Of a stretch of 64,000 nucleotides of DNA, positions 34,081-42,894 are shown piece after piece. This DNA is from Bacillota bacterium (GTDB taxonomy: Bacteria; Bacillota; Bacilli; Bacillales_A; Planococcaceae), in the NCBI GenBank assembly GCA_023405135.1, contig JAEXYZ010000039.1, positions 1 to 64,000 on the forward strand, in the 5' to 3' direction. Below the pieces are notes generated by a model. That model worked only from the letters and a program-made list of their open reading frames with translations, was not told where the DNA came from and made no database searches. The first letter of the stretch is position 1. Each line of letters opens with the position of its first letter. The position numbers and the translations under genes are program-made.

Positions 34081-35013
34081 TTAGTTCGCTAACTTTTTAT
34101 TAATCGCATCTACCATTGCGTCTATAAATAATGGATGTGTATTTGGCATTGGCGGACGACGATAATTAGCTCCAAGCTCATCACATACTGTTTTACACTC
34201 GTAATCATTATCATATAGTACTTCTAGATGTTCTGTTACAAAACCTACTGGTATGTAGACGAATGAACGGAATCCTTTTTCTTCATAAAGGTCACGAGTT
34301 AAATCTTGAACGTCTGGACCAAGCCACGGCTCTGGTGTTTGTCCTGACGATTGCCAACCTACCTCAACATTCTTTACCCCAGTAGCTTGTTGAATTAAAC
34401 GTGCAGTTTCAATTAATTGTTCTTCATATGGATCGCCTGCAGCTTTAATTTTTTCTGGTAATGAATGGTTTGAAACGATTAAACATGCTTTTTCACGTTC
34501 TTCTTCAGACATTTCAGCAAAAGCACCGTTTACCGCTTGTTTCCAATACTCAATAAACTTCGGCTCATCGTACCATGCTTCAACTGATGTTAATTTTAAT
34601 GAGCTACCTAATTTCTCAATCGTCTCTTGGGCACGACCATTATAAGATTTAATTGAGAAAGTAGAGAAATGTGGTGCTAGTACAATTGATACCGCTTCTT
34701 GAAGACCATCATTCACCATTGCTTCAACTGCATCTTCTATAAAAGGCTCAATATGTTTTAATCCAACATATAATTTATATTCAACTTCATCTTGCACTTC
34801 ATTTAAACGGGCACAAAGAGTTTCAGCTTGTAATTGTGTCATTTTAGCAAGTGGAGAAAGCCCACCAATTGCTTTGTAACGGCTTTTCAAGTCTTCTAAA
34901 TGTTCATCTGAAGGTTTGCGACCATGACGAATATGTGTGTAATATCTTTCAATATCTTCTTCTTTATATGGAGTACCATAAGCCATTACTAATAATCCGC
35001 GTACCGGTTTCAT
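34081..35013 (-). CDS. hemH: Coproporphyrin III ferrochelatase (HemH/CpfC)
   Basis: A 310-aa ferrochelatase of the Gram-positive type that inserts iron into coproporphyrin III. Conserved blocks: MAYGTPYKEEDIERYYTHIR, APHFSTFSIKSYNGRA with the catalytic His, SNHSLPEKI, WQSSGQTPEPWLGPDV and the Glu-rich GFVTEHLEVLYDND. It lies between hemE and hemY, as in B. subtilis. Confidence 0.97.
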   Translation of the reverse strand: MKPVRGLLVMAYGTPYKEEDIERYYTHIRHGRKPSDEHLEDLKSRYKAIGGLSPLAKMTQLQAETLCARLNEVQDEVEYKLYVGLKHIEPFIEDAVEAMVNDGLQEAVSIVLAPHFSTFSIKSYNGRAQETIEKLGSSLKLTSVEAWYDEPKFIEYWKQAVNGAFAEMSEEEREKACLIVSNHSLPEKIKAAGDPYEEQLIETARLIQQATGVKNVEVGWQSSGQTPEPWLGPDVQDLTRDLYEEKGFRSFVYIPVGFVTEHLEVLYDNDYECKTVCDELGANYRRPPMPNTHPLFIDAMVDAINKKLAN

Positions 35014-35051
35014 AATTTCACCTCATATATTTTTACAAATTCACTAAAATA

Positions 35052-36110
35052 TCATATCACATTAATCTTTTGACTTACTTGTTGACGACTGTATTCGTGA
35101 ATCAGTGTTGTTAGACGTTTTAATACATCTGGATTTACTTCTGGGAAAACACCGTGACCTAGGTTAAAGATGTGTCCAGGTACTTCTAATCCTTGATCGA
35201 TAATATTTTTTGTACGTTGCTCAATAACAGACCAATCTGCTAATAGCAAGGAAGGATCTAGATTACCTTGTACAGCTTTATTTACACCTAGTTCACGTGC
35301 TTTACGAATAGGCATGCGCCAATCAAGACCAACTACATCTATTGGAAGGTCATTCCATTCATTAACTAAATGACTTGCACCTACACCAAATTGAATTAAC
35401 GGTACATTTTCTTTTCTTAACTCTCCGAAAATTCGTGTCATAATTGGTTTAATAAATACGCGGTAATCTTCTACATTTAAGGCACCTACCCAAGAATCAA
35501 ACACTTGAATCGCTTTAGCACCAGCTTCGATTTGAGCTGTAACATCAGAAATGATCATATCGCCTAATTTGTCCATCAGTGCAAACCAAGCTTGTGGCTC
35601 TGAGACCATAAATGATTTCGTTTTATTATAATTTCTTGAAGGACCACCTTCAATCATATAACTCGCTAAAGTGAAAGGTGCACCTGCAAAGCCAATTAAT
35701 GGTACATTTAATTGTTCTTCAGTTAAAAGTTTGATTGTTTCGAGAACATATGGCGTATGCTCTTTTGCATTAAATTGTCCCAACTTCTCAACATCTGCTG
35801 CCGAGCGAATTGGATTTGAGATAACAGGTCCAACACCTGCTTTTATTTTCACATCAACACCGATACCAGGTAGAGGTGTTACGATATCTTTGTAAAGAAT
35901 CGCAGCGTCGACATTATAATTTTCAACCGGTAGTCTAGTTACGTATGCACATAATTCAGGCTGATGTGTAATTTCTTCTAGTGAATATTTCTCTTTAATT
36001 TTTCGGTATTCAGGTTGGGAACGTCCTGCTTGGCGCATATACCAAACCGGTGTATATTCCGTACGTTCTCCTCTAGCTGCTCGCAATAATGTATCATTAA
36101 TCGCTTTCAT
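35052..36110 (-). CDS. hemE: Uroporphyrinogen decarboxylase
   Basis: A 352-aa TIM-barrel enzyme that converts uroporphyrinogen III to coproporphyrinogen III. The signature PVWYMRQAGRSQPEYR (residues 21-36) and the invariant Asp in AAILYKDIVTPL are present, as is GFAGAPFTLASYMIEGG. First gene of hemEHY. A 24-bp palindrome (36200-36223) lies 90 bp upstream of the start. Confidence 0.97.
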   Translation of the reverse strand: MKAINDTLLRAARGERTEYTPVWYMRQAGRSQPEYRKIKEKYSLEEITHQPELCAYVTRLPVENYNVDAAILYKDIVTPLPGIGVDVKIKAGVGPVISNPIRSAADVEKLGQFNAKEHTPYVLETIKLLTEEQLNVPLIGFAGAPFTLASYMIEGGPSRNYNKTKSFMVSEPQAWFALMDKLGDMIISDVTAQIEAGAKAIQVFDSWVGALNVEDYRVFIKPIMTRIFGELRKENVPLIQFGVGASHLVNEWNDLPIDVVGLDWRMPIRKARELGVNKAVQGNLDPSLLLADWSVIEQRTKNIIDQGLEVPGHIFNLGHGVFPEVNPDVLKRLTTLIHEYSRQQVSQKINVI

Positions 36111-36199
36111 TTTTGTACCTTCCCCTCGAATTAATAGCCTTATGCGATAAGAAATATTAAAAAATAATTTTCCTTAGTTTTTCCAAGGCATGTTAATAA

Positions 36200-36223
36200 T
36201 CAGTATAGGTAATTCTATACTGA
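36200..36223. promoter_or_regulatory. 24-bp palindrome between hemE and hmoB
   Basis: TCAGTATAG-GTAATT-CTATACTGA is a perfect inverted repeat with 9-bp arms and a 6-bp centre. It lies 90 bp upstream of hemE and 209 bp upstream of the divergent hmoB. No T run follows, so an operator is more likely than a terminator. The regulator is unknown. Confidence 0.6.
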
Positions 36224-36356
36224 ATAAAGCTGTTATTATAATGTTTGTTCATTGATATCCGTTTTCAAATATATACTTTTGAGTTTATATTGTATAGTTT
36301 TATCGACCAAATGTCATAAAATTGTTCGTTAATGCAAAATTTTTAATCCAAAATTT

Positions 36357-36385
36357 TTGACAGAAAATAGTATTTTGCTTTAAAT
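36357..36385 (+). promoter_or_regulatory. Candidate sigma-A promoter of hmoB
   Basis: TTGACA (36357-36362), a 17-bp spacer and TTAAAT (36380-36385) lie 46 bp upstream of the hmoB start. Directly before the -35 the word CAAAATTTTT occurs twice. The rest of 36111-36431 is AT-rich without a gene. Confidence 0.5.
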
Positions 36386-36431
36386 GAAATTATAGTTTTG
36401 CAACTTTGTAAGGAAAGGGGCTCATTAAAAG

Positions 36432-36947
36432 ATGTTTTTATATATTACTTCAGGAACAGCCGATTATATGGAGAAAATACGCAAGAAGTATGTTGACAAA
36501 GAAACTATGATTATTTTGCATGGTTCAAGTAATTCTATTCTGCTTCATGAAACTGATAAAAAATCACTATTTGCAACACCTCGCAAATATGAAGTAATTG
36601 ATCAAGTAAATACTCTTGAACAAAAAGGATATTTTGTTTTAAATAATATTCCTGTTTCCGATGAAGGCAGACCAGTATTTGAACAACGGTTTTTAAATCG
36701 TGCCCGCGCAATTGAAACTGAGCCAGGCTTTATTGCATTCCGTTTGTTACGCCCACTAGATTCTGATACTTATATCGTGTTAACTCAATGGACTGGCCCA
36801 AATTCATTTGAAGCCTGGAAAAATTCCCAATCTTTTAAAAATGCTCATAGTAAACCTGACTCAGCACCAGGTGTTAAAAAACAAAATATTTTCAATGCAG
36901 CAAGCTATATTACGACTTATTCTGGGAAGGTTTCTGAAGAAGCGTGA
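36432..36947 (+). CDS. hmoB: Heme-degrading monooxygenase HmoB
   Basis: A 171-aa protein with a C-terminal antibiotic-biosynthesis-monooxygenase (ABM) fold, residues about 65-165: YFVLNNIPV, FEQRFLNRARAIETEPGFIAFRLLRP and VLTQWTGPNSFEAWKNSQSF. HmoB-type enzymes open the heme ring and release iron. It is divergent from the hemEHY operon, equivalent to B. subtilis yhgC beside hemEHY. ATG 36432 lies behind AAGGAAAGGGG. A terminator follows. Confidence 0.88.
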   Translation: MFLYITSGTADYMEKIRKKYVDKETMIILHGSSNSILLHETDKKSLFATPRKYEVIDQVNTLEQKGYFVLNNIPVSDEGRPVFEQRFLNRARAIETEPGFIAFRLLRPLDSDTYIVLTQWTGPNSFEAWKNSQSFKNAHSKPDSAPGVKKQNIFNAASYITTYSGKVSEEA

Positions 36948-36958
36948 TAGATAAAGTA

Positions 36959-36998
36959 AGAGCACGATTTCAGCTTTAAGTTGAGTTGTGCTTTTTAG
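36959..36998 (+). terminator. hmoB terminator
   Basis: AGAGCACGATTTCA / TTGAGTTGTGCTTTTT forms a stem with a wobble pair and ends in five T. Confidence 0.75.
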
Positions 36999-37073
36999 TT
37001 TCGTGGGTAGAGTTTTACGTATACTTTTTACGCAGTTCTAACTCCTATTTTCGAAGTCCTAATTTATAAAAAT

Positions 37074-37110
37074 GAAAAAATCTGCTCCTCTAAAAAGAAT
37101 GAGCAGATTA
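37074..37110 (-). terminator. Terminator of the cyclodeaminase gene
   Basis: AATCTGCTC / GAGCAGATT is a perfect 9-bp stem; on the minus strand the stem is followed by TTTTTTC. Confidence 0.82.
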
Positions 37111-37121
37111 TATTTCTTTAC

Positions 37122-38105
37122 TTACACCTTAATATTTAACCCTTTACTTTCTGCTAAAGCCTTATGATAAACACCTTTTGCTACGGCTAAATCATAGTAA
37201 GATGCTCCTACCGATTTGAAGAAGGTAATTTCTTCATCATTTTCTCTACCAATTAATTGTCCACTTACTAACGATTCTAACTCACAATAAATGTTATCAA
37301 AGGACCATATGCCACTTTCATTAGCATCGATTAATTCACCAGCCTCGTCCTTTGCTCCATGAAGATCATCTACAACAATTTTGGAAGCTTGTAAAATAGT
37401 TGAGCGATCTATTTCGTGCATATGTGGTAAATAGGAGCCGACACCATTAATATGAGTTCCCTTTTTTAAATATTCTCCATTAAAAACAGGGGTTGTCGAT
37501 TTCGTAGAACAACAAACAATATCAGCCTGACTCACAGCTTCATTCACATCATCCGCAATTTCAATAGTTGCTACTACACCAAATTGTTTTAAGTTTTCCG
37601 CAAATACATCTACTTTTTCTTTTGTTCGATTGAATAAAATAATTCTTTCTATATTGCGAATTGCTAGTACACCAATTGTTTGCTCAAAAGCCATTGCCCC
37701 TGTTCCAACAACCGTTAAACATTTCGAGTCCTCTTTCGCAAGCTTCTCTGTTGCAAGAGCTGTCATTGCTCCTGTACGAAGTCTTGTTAGATAAGAAGCA
37801 TTCATTACAGATAGATGTTCCCCACTGTCAGTACTTGTTAAAACGATGATACCCTGTGTAGTTGGCAACCCTTTATTCGGATTGTTTGGGAAAATAGTAA
37901 CGACTTTTACTGCCGCAACATTACTTTCTAAATCTGCACTAGGCATGTACAGTGAAGTTGCATTTTGCTCAGGAAACTCTAATACTGTTCGATGGGGCGA
38001 CTGTACTTTACCTGTCACCTTTGCAAGTAATGTTTCTTTTATATCTTTTATTGCATCTTCTATTTTGTAAAAACTTTTTATTTCCTCTTGGTTTAAAATA
38101 ATCAA
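37122..38105 (-). CDS. Ornithine cyclodeaminase / mu-crystallin family protein
   Basis: A 327-aa NAD(P)-binding enzyme of the OCD/mu-crystallin/alanine-dehydrogenase family. The N-terminal half holds the substrate-side residues (SPHRTVLEFP, AVKVVTIFPNNP, SYLTRLRTGAMTALATE); the Rossmann motif is VVGTGAMAFEQTIG near residue 135, followed by CCSTKSTTPVF and GVGSYLPHMHEID. Members deaminate ornithine, oxidise or reduce imino acids, or make precursors such as diaminopropionate; the substrate here cannot be read. Start TTG 38105 follows GGAGAGTG. It is the second gene after the MHS transporter. Confidence 0.85.
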   Translation of the reverse strand: MIILNQEEIKSFYKIEDAIKDIKETLLAKVTGKVQSPHRTVLEFPEQNATSLYMPSADLESNVAAVKVVTIFPNNPNKGLPTTQGIIVLTSTDSGEHLSVMNASYLTRLRTGAMTALATEKLAKEDSKCLTVVGTGAMAFEQTIGVLAIRNIERIILFNRTKEKVDVFAENLKQFGVVATIEIADDVNEAVSQADIVCCSTKSTTPVFNGEYLKKGTHINGVGSYLPHMHEIDRSTILQASKIVVDDLHGAKDEAGELIDANESGIWSFDNIYCELESLVSGQLIGRENDEEITFFKSVGASYYDLAVAKGVYHKALAESKGLNIKV

Positions 38106-38135
38106 AATGACACTCTCCGTTGCTATTTTTTCTAA

Positions 38136-39479
38136 CTACTGTACAACTGTTGTTTCACGCTTCTCAATTTCCATGTTAGTTCCTAATTTATTTTCATTAA
38201 ATTCATCAAGCTCCTGATTACTTTTTTCTCTAACTGCCCAAACGGCTACTAAGGAAATAACTGCTGTTAAAATGATGTAAAGCGCAACAGGAATATATGA
38301 ATTATTAAAATTAACTAATAATGCAGTTGCTACTAATGGAGCTGTTCCACCGGCAAGTGCGGCACCAATTTGATATCCTAATGAAACTCCTGTGTAACGA
38401 ACCTTTGCATCAAAAATTTCCGAGAACATTGTTCCTAATACTGCTGTAATAGGAGCCCAAATAACACCTAAACCAATAATTGTTGCAATTAAAAGTGTTG
38501 CAAAAGTACGTTGCTCTAATAGCCAGAAATACGGGAATGCATATAAAATCATTGCAACTGTACCGTACACATACACCTTTTTACGACCAATTTTATCTGA
38601 AAGATTACCCATTATAGGCATTAAGATTGTTGTAACAATCGTACCTATCATTACAGCAACTAACACTTGCGTACTTGAAAACCCTAAATTATTAGTACCA
38701 TAGGACACTACGAATGTAGCAAAAATATAAAATGGTGCAGTCTCAACAACTTTACCACCAATTGCAATAAACACTTCTTTCCAATGATATTTAAAAATAT
38801 CGACAATTGGTAGCTTAGGAATTTCTCCAGATTGTTGTACTTTCTTAAATGACGGTGTTTCGTCAAGACCTTTACGAATCCATAAACCAAATACTACAAG
38901 TAATGCACTAGCGATAAATGGAATACGCCATCCCCATGAAACAAACGCCTCTTGTGATACGACTGATGTAATAAATGTTAAGGCACCAGACCCTAAAAAC
39001 ATACCTATTGTCACACCCATCTGTGGGAATGCGCCAAATAAACCACGTTTCTCTTTAGGAGCATATTCTACAGCAAGTAATAGTGAACCACCCCATTCAC
39101 CACCTATACCAATCCCTTGTATTAAACGTAATGTAATTAGAAGGATAGGTGCTGCAACACCAATAGCTTGGTATGTTGGCAATAGACCCATTAAAACAGT
39201 TGCTACCCCCATAATCGTTAATGTTACAACAAGGGTTTTCTTGCGCCCAATCCGATCTCCAATATGACTGAAAATAATTCCACCTAATGGACGAATAAGA
39301 AATGCTAATGCTAATGACGCATAAGATAACATTAAGCCAACTGTTGGATCTTCAACGACAAAAAATACTTGGTTAAAAACGAGTGCAGCTACAGTCCCAT
39401 ACAAAAAGTAATCAAACCATTCAATCGCACTTCCTACCAAACTAGCAATCCAAACCTTTGTCATTTGACTTTTACTCAT
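38136..39479 (-). CDS. MFS transporter, metabolite:H+ symporter (MHS) family
   Basis: A 447-aa protein with 12 predicted membrane segments. MHS/MFS signatures are present: IEWFDYFLYGTVAAL in TM1, GDRIGRKKTL in loop 2-3, RLIQGIGIGGEWGG in TM4 and the second-half GNLSDKIGRKKVY. Relatives import osmolytes, dicarboxylates, shikimate or amino acids. AAAGGGGG precedes ATG 39479. It leads a transcript with the cyclodeaminase-like gene and is divergent from an XRE-cupin regulator, so the pair likely takes up and converts one amino-acid-like compound. Confidence 0.9.
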   Translation of the reverse strand: MSKSQMTKVWIASLVGSAIEWFDYFLYGTVAALVFNQVFFVVEDPTVGLMLSYASLALAFLIRPLGGIIFSHIGDRIGRKKTLVVTLTIMGVATVLMGLLPTYQAIGVAAPILLITLRLIQGIGIGGEWGGSLLLAVEYAPKEKRGLFGAFPQMGVTIGMFLGSGALTFITSVVSQEAFVSWGWRIPFIASALLVVFGLWIRKGLDETPSFKKVQQSGEIPKLPIVDIFKYHWKEVFIAIGGKVVETAPFYIFATFVVSYGTNNLGFSSTQVLVAVMIGTIVTTILMPIMGNLSDKIGRKKVYVYGTVAMILYAFPYFWLLEQRTFATLLIATIIGLGVIWAPITAVLGTMFSEIFDAKVRYTGVSLGYQIGAALAGGTAPLVATALLVNFNNSYIPVALYIILTAVISLVAVWAVREKSNQELDEFNENKLGTNMEIEKRETTVVQ

Positions 39480-39508
39480 TAAAACAACCCCCTTTAATTA
39501 ATAAATTG

Positions 39509-39572
39509 AAGTGACACTTAAATTAAAAATTAAAAAAATAAGTGCTAAATAGTTAAAATTTAAGTGACACTT
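39509..39572. promoter_or_regulatory. Triple palindromic operator of the XRE-cupin regulon
   Basis: The 11-bp palindrome AAGTG-A-CACTT occurs at 39509-39519 and 39562-39572, the second inside a longer palindrome AATTTAAGTG-A-CACTTAAATT. A degenerate copy AAGTG-C-TAAAT lies at 39540-39550. Centre-to-centre distances are 31, 22 and 53 bp, close to 3, 2 and 5 helical turns. The sites lie between the divergent transporter and regulator genes. Confidence 0.75.
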
Positions 39573-39633
39573 AAATTTCGTTGAGATTATTATTACTTAT
39601 TTTCGAATTTTCTGTCAACATATTTATATTCGT

Positions 39634-39662
39634 TTGAGGAAAAGAGATGACTAGAGTATAAT
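39634..39662 (+). promoter_or_regulatory. sigma-A promoter of the XRE-cupin gene
   Basis: TTGAGG (39634-39639), 17-bp spacer and TATAAT (39657-39662), 31 bp before the start codon. Confidence 0.7.
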
Positions 39663-39693
39663 TTTTATAACCTTGTATTGAGGATGTGTAGTA

Positions 39694-40191
39694 ATGACAG
39701 TTGGTGAAAAACTTCGAAAATTACGTAAAAAGAAAAAAATGACGTTGAAAACTCTATCTGAAAATACTGGAGTTTCTATAAGTTTTTTATCTCAAGTAGA
39801 GCGAAATAAATGTAACGTTACTTTAGAATCTTTAAGAAAAATTAGTGATGCTCTAAACGTTAATCCAAGTATATTTTTTGAAAATAAAAATCATGATAAT
39901 TCAAATAAACTTTTCCCATTTTTTTATGAAGACTTATCAAACAACATTACCGGTGCAACCTTTCATCCAATCTTAGTAACCCTACAACCAAAAGAAAATG
40001 AAGGAAATGAATTTTCCCATTACGGTCATGAATTTATCTATGTTTTATCCGGATGTTTAACAATTTCCCTCGAAGGAAAAGTATTCGAATTAAATGAAAA
40101 CGACTCCATAATGTTAGAGTCTACTAGAAGTCATTATTGGTGGAATAACAGCGAAAAAAATGTTCAATTTATACTTGTGTCTACTATTTAA
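39694..40191 (+). CDS. XRE-family regulator with cupin sensor domain
   Basis: A 165-aa regulator: Cro/C1-type HTH at residues 1-62 (VGEKLRKLRKKKKMTLKTLSENTGVSISFLSQVERNK) and a single-stranded beta-helix cupin at about 95-160 (EFSHYGHEFIYVLSGCLTISLEGKVFELNENDSIML). HTH-cupin proteins sense small molecules and often control uptake or catabolism of amino acids or polyamines. It is divergent from the MHS transporter/cyclodeaminase pair with shared palindromic operators, so it most likely controls them and itself. Confidence 0.92.
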   Translation: MTVGEKLRKLRKKKKMTLKTLSENTGVSISFLSQVERNKCNVTLESLRKISDALNVNPSIFFENKNHDNSNKLFPFFYEDLSNNITGATFHPILVTLQPKENEGNEFSHYGHEFIYVLSGCLTISLEGKVFELNENDSIMLESTRSHYWWNNSEKNVQFILVSTI

Positions 40192-40198
40192 GATTATA

Positions 40199-40252
40199 AA
40201 AAGAGCCGCAAAAGCAACTCGCCATGTTTGCTTTTACGGCACTCTTTTTATT
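40199..40252. terminator. Bidirectional terminator, XRE-cupin gene / ecsB
   Basis: AAAAAGAGCCGCAAAAGCAA / TTTGCTTTTACGGCACTCTTTTT is a long stem with one-base bulges and A/T runs on both sides. The ecsB stop codon (40248-40250) lies in its T run. Confidence 0.85.
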
Positions 40253-41444
40253 CCTGTGAAGGATCTTTAGACAATCTAAATGTAACCTCACTTACTAATA
40301 AGACAATAATACCTGTTACAAAAAATAACGGTTGCTCGATAGCACAAATTAAAACAACGAATGCTTGTACAACCATGAAAATACGTAATATTTTTTGAAC
40401 AGCTTTTTTTCTAAGACTACTGTCAATCGGATAAAGTCGATCCATCCGGAAATCAGCTGAAGATAATAGCGCATATTTTAATTGAAGAGTGGTTGCAAAG
40501 GATAAAGCACCTGCCACAATCCAAGTCACAATTGGAATGTTTACAAACAGTGCTATTAATCCAGAAATTAATGTTAAGCGAACCCATAAATAAAAATGAT
40601 CATCTGTACGGATAAATGTTCTAAACACTAAATAATTTTGGGCATTACTTTTACGATATGCTATTAAATTATACACAAAGTTTAACCAACCTCGACGACG
40701 AATGGATCCTCGTAAATGTGGAACATCTGTAAAATAGTTTGCAAAACGATAAAACCCCATCATCCTATTTTGTTCTAGACGTACAAAATGTTCATAAGGT
40801 ATTGGTTGTACTTTCACCCTTTTTCTCAAGGAACTATTATAGAAAATAAATAGCACAATAAAAATAATGACTAATGCAAAATTTGATACTAACATTGCTT
40901 GTACTGTTAGGATAGATAATACTACTCTAGTTATTCGATCTACAATAACATTACTTCCACGATTACAATAACGATAATTAAATTCAATTTGAACGTTGAA
41001 ATACTTTAAAATATTAACGATAGCTAGTGCTAACCAAATTTGTGTTGTAGTTAACTCTGTTACTGTCTTTAATAATGGTATCCCTATAATGTAAACTACT
41101 GCAGCTAGCCCTACTTGAGACCAAAATGTCCAGTTCAATGCTTTTTTAAAGAAATAAGACATTTTAGATTCTAATGGCAATAAATATACTTGATCTGGCT
41201 CACGTAATAATGTAACTGGCCGACTAAATGCTAAAATAAAGCCAACAACAAATGCCACAAGCCATTCTCCTGGAAATGAATCAGAAACAACTTTTAACCA
41301 TTCACTATACTGATAACCAACCGCACCAATGACAAATACTAGTACGAGTGCCAAATGCCCTGTGAATACAAAGCGCATATATTTTTGCACTTCATTTATA
41401 TAATGATTAAATCGCTTCGACCAAACTTCCTGCAAATTATTCAT
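40248..41444 (-). CDS. ecsB: ABC transporter permease EcsB
   Basis: A 398-aa membrane protein with hydrophobic segments at about 25-45, 60-80, 110-130, 140-160, 180-210, 290-325 and 350-385. EcsAB affects secretion, signal-peptide processing and competence in B. subtilis. It overlaps ecsA by 8 nt. The B. subtilis third gene ecsC is not present here; the gene is followed directly by a terminator. Confidence 0.9.
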   Translation of the reverse strand: MNNLQEVWSKRFNHYINEVQKYMRFVFTGHLALVLVFVIGAVGYQYSEWLKVVSDSFPGEWLVAFVVGFILAFSRPVTLLREPDQVYLLPLESKMSYFFKKALNWTFWSQVGLAAVVYIIGIPLLKTVTELTTTQIWLALAIVNILKYFNVQIEFNYRYCNRGSNVIVDRITRVVLSILTVQAMLVSNFALVIIFIVLFIFYNSSLRKRVKVQPIPYEHFVRLEQNRMMGFYRFANYFTDVPHLRGSIRRRGWLNFVYNLIAYRKSNAQNYLVFRTFIRTDDHFYLWVRLTLISGLIALFVNIPIVTWIVAGALSFATTLQLKYALLSSADFRMDRLYPIDSSLRKKAVQKILRIFMVVQAFVVLICAIEQPLFFVTGIIVLLVSEVTFRLSKDPSQE

Positions 41445-42177
41445 TGTTGGTCTCCTTGGTCATCGCAATATAAAGGTCATCTAATGTTGCATTTGGCATA
41501 TTAAAGCTTCTTCGTAAGTCATTCATCGTCCCTTGTGCACGAACTTGTCCTTCGTGTAATAAAATAATACGATCACAATACTTTTCAGCGGTTGATAAAA
41601 TATGCGTCGACATTAAAATCGAGGCACCTTCTTTTTTCTTCTCATCCATTTGATCAAGTAGCGATTGAATACCAAGAGGATCAAGTCCTACAAAAGGTTC
41701 ATCAATAATATAAAGCTGCGGGTTTACTAAAAATGCACACATAATCATTACCTTTTGCCGCATCCCTTTTGAAAAATGCGAAGGAAACCAGTTAAGACGT
41801 TTTTCCATTCTAAATTCTTTTAATAATTTCTCTGAGCGATTATTTAACGTATTTTCATCTATGCCATAAGCCATTGCTGTTAATTCTAAATGCTCTTTTA
41901 GCGTTAATTCATCATACAATACAGGTGTTTCAGGTATATAAGAAAATGAAGAACGATATTGATCAATATTTTCATTTAACGTTACACCATTTAAACGAAT
42001 CTCCCCTCGTTGTGGAAGAAGTGTGCCGATAATATGTTTAATTGTTGTACTTTTCCCTGCACCATTTAAACCAATTAATCCTACTAGCTCTCCCTTTCCT
42101 ATTGAGAAAGATAAATCCTTTATTACTGGTTTTCTTGTATATCCACCTGTAACATCCGTTAGTTGTAACACTGTCAT
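41437..42177 (-). CDS. ecsA: ABC transporter ATP-binding protein EcsA
   Basis: A 246-aa ATPase. Walker A GLNGAGKSTTIK (residues 37-48), a signature of the form SKGMRQKVMIMCAFL, Walker B LYIIDEPFVGLD and H-loop STHIL are complete. Partner of EcsB. It is divergent from hit with a 105-bp gap, exactly the B. subtilis arrangement. Confidence 0.94.
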   Translation of the reverse strand: MTVLQLTDVTGGYTRKPVIKDLSFSIGKGELVGLIGLNGAGKSTTIKHIIGTLLPQRGEIRLNGVTLNENIDQYRSSFSYIPETPVLYDELTLKEHLELTAMAYGIDENTLNNRSEKLLKEFRMEKRLNWFPSHFSKGMRQKVMIMCAFLVNPQLYIIDEPFVGLDPLGIQSLLDQMDEKKKEGASILMSTHILSTAEKYCDRIILLHEGQVRAQGTMNDLRRSFNMPNATLDDLYIAMTKETNNE

Positions 42178-42282
42178 TTTTTAACGTCACTCCTATTCTT
42201 TCTACAGTTTAACAAAAAATGCGAATGGAATCAGTTGTCATATGTTAAAATATATTCAAAACTTGTTTGAAAGGATGTTTCT

Positions 42283-42708
42283 ATGAGCGATTGCATTTTT
42301 TGTAAAATTATTGATGGTACTATTCCAAGTGTGAAGGTATACGAAGATGAAAACGTTTATGCTTTTATGGATGTTGCGCCTTTAACAAAAGGTCACACAT
42401 TATTAGTGCCAAAACAACATGTAAAAGATCTTTTTGAAATGTCAGAGGAAGTAGCGAAAAATCTATACGCAGCTGCTCCAAAAGTTGCTAACGCTATTAA
42501 AGCTGCATTTAACCCAGCAGGTATGAATACATTAAATAACAACGGTTCATTTGCTGGACAAACGGTATTCCATTACCACTTACATTTTATACCTCGTTAT
42601 GATGAAACAGATGGCTTAAAAGTTAAATGGGAAACAAAGCAAAACGAATTTACACCAGAAACATTACAATCTATCGCTTCTGAAATTCAAGTGAAATTAA
42701 ATGCTTAA
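42283..42708 (+). CDS. hit: HIT family protein (Hit/HINT-like)
   Basis: A 141-aa histidine-triad nucleotide hydrolase/transferase. The triad is in the HYHLHFIPR motif near residue 99; a zinc-binding CIFCKI lies at the N-terminus. HINT proteins hydrolyse adenosine phosphoramidates; the cellular role in Bacillales is unclear. Divergent from ecsA. Confidence 0.95.
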   Translation: MSDCIFCKIIDGTIPSVKVYEDENVYAFMDVAPLTKGHTLLVPKQHVKDLFEMSEEVAKNLYAAAPKVANAIKAAFNPAGMNTLNNNGSFAGQTVFHYHLHFIPRYDETDGLKVKWETKQNEFTPETLQSIASEIQVKLNA

Positions 42709-42843
42709 AAACCTGTAAAGTAATATCTATATATTCTCTCTCTTTATAGAAGTATGAAACTATATTTTTTCTATTCTATTACATGAGGTTGCAAATTATT
42801 TCTTTAACAATTAAAATCATATGTAAGTTTCGCTAACGGCAAC

Positions 42844-42888
42844 GAGTGCACGTTAGGAAATGGAAGAGCATAGAATTGCAGAGGAGAG
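42844..42888 (+). promoter_or_regulatory. Possible TRAP-binding triplets over the trpP ribosome-binding site
   Basis: GAG/TAG triplets occur at 42844, 42854, 42866, 42871, 42881 and 42886; two pairs have the 2-nt spacing favoured by TRAP and the last two overlap the GAGGAG Shine-Dalgarno. A 6-bp hairpin CTAACG/CGTTAG (42832-42856) overlaps the first two. In B. subtilis TRAP represses trpP translation this way. Fewer triplets and irregular spacing make this tentative. Confidence 0.35.
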
Positions 42889-42894
42889 TTTAAA

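Noticed and set aside
36111..36431. Fur or PerR box in the hemE–hmoB gap
   Set aside because: The palindrome present does not fit the TTATAATNATTATAA-type consensus; left as an unknown operator.
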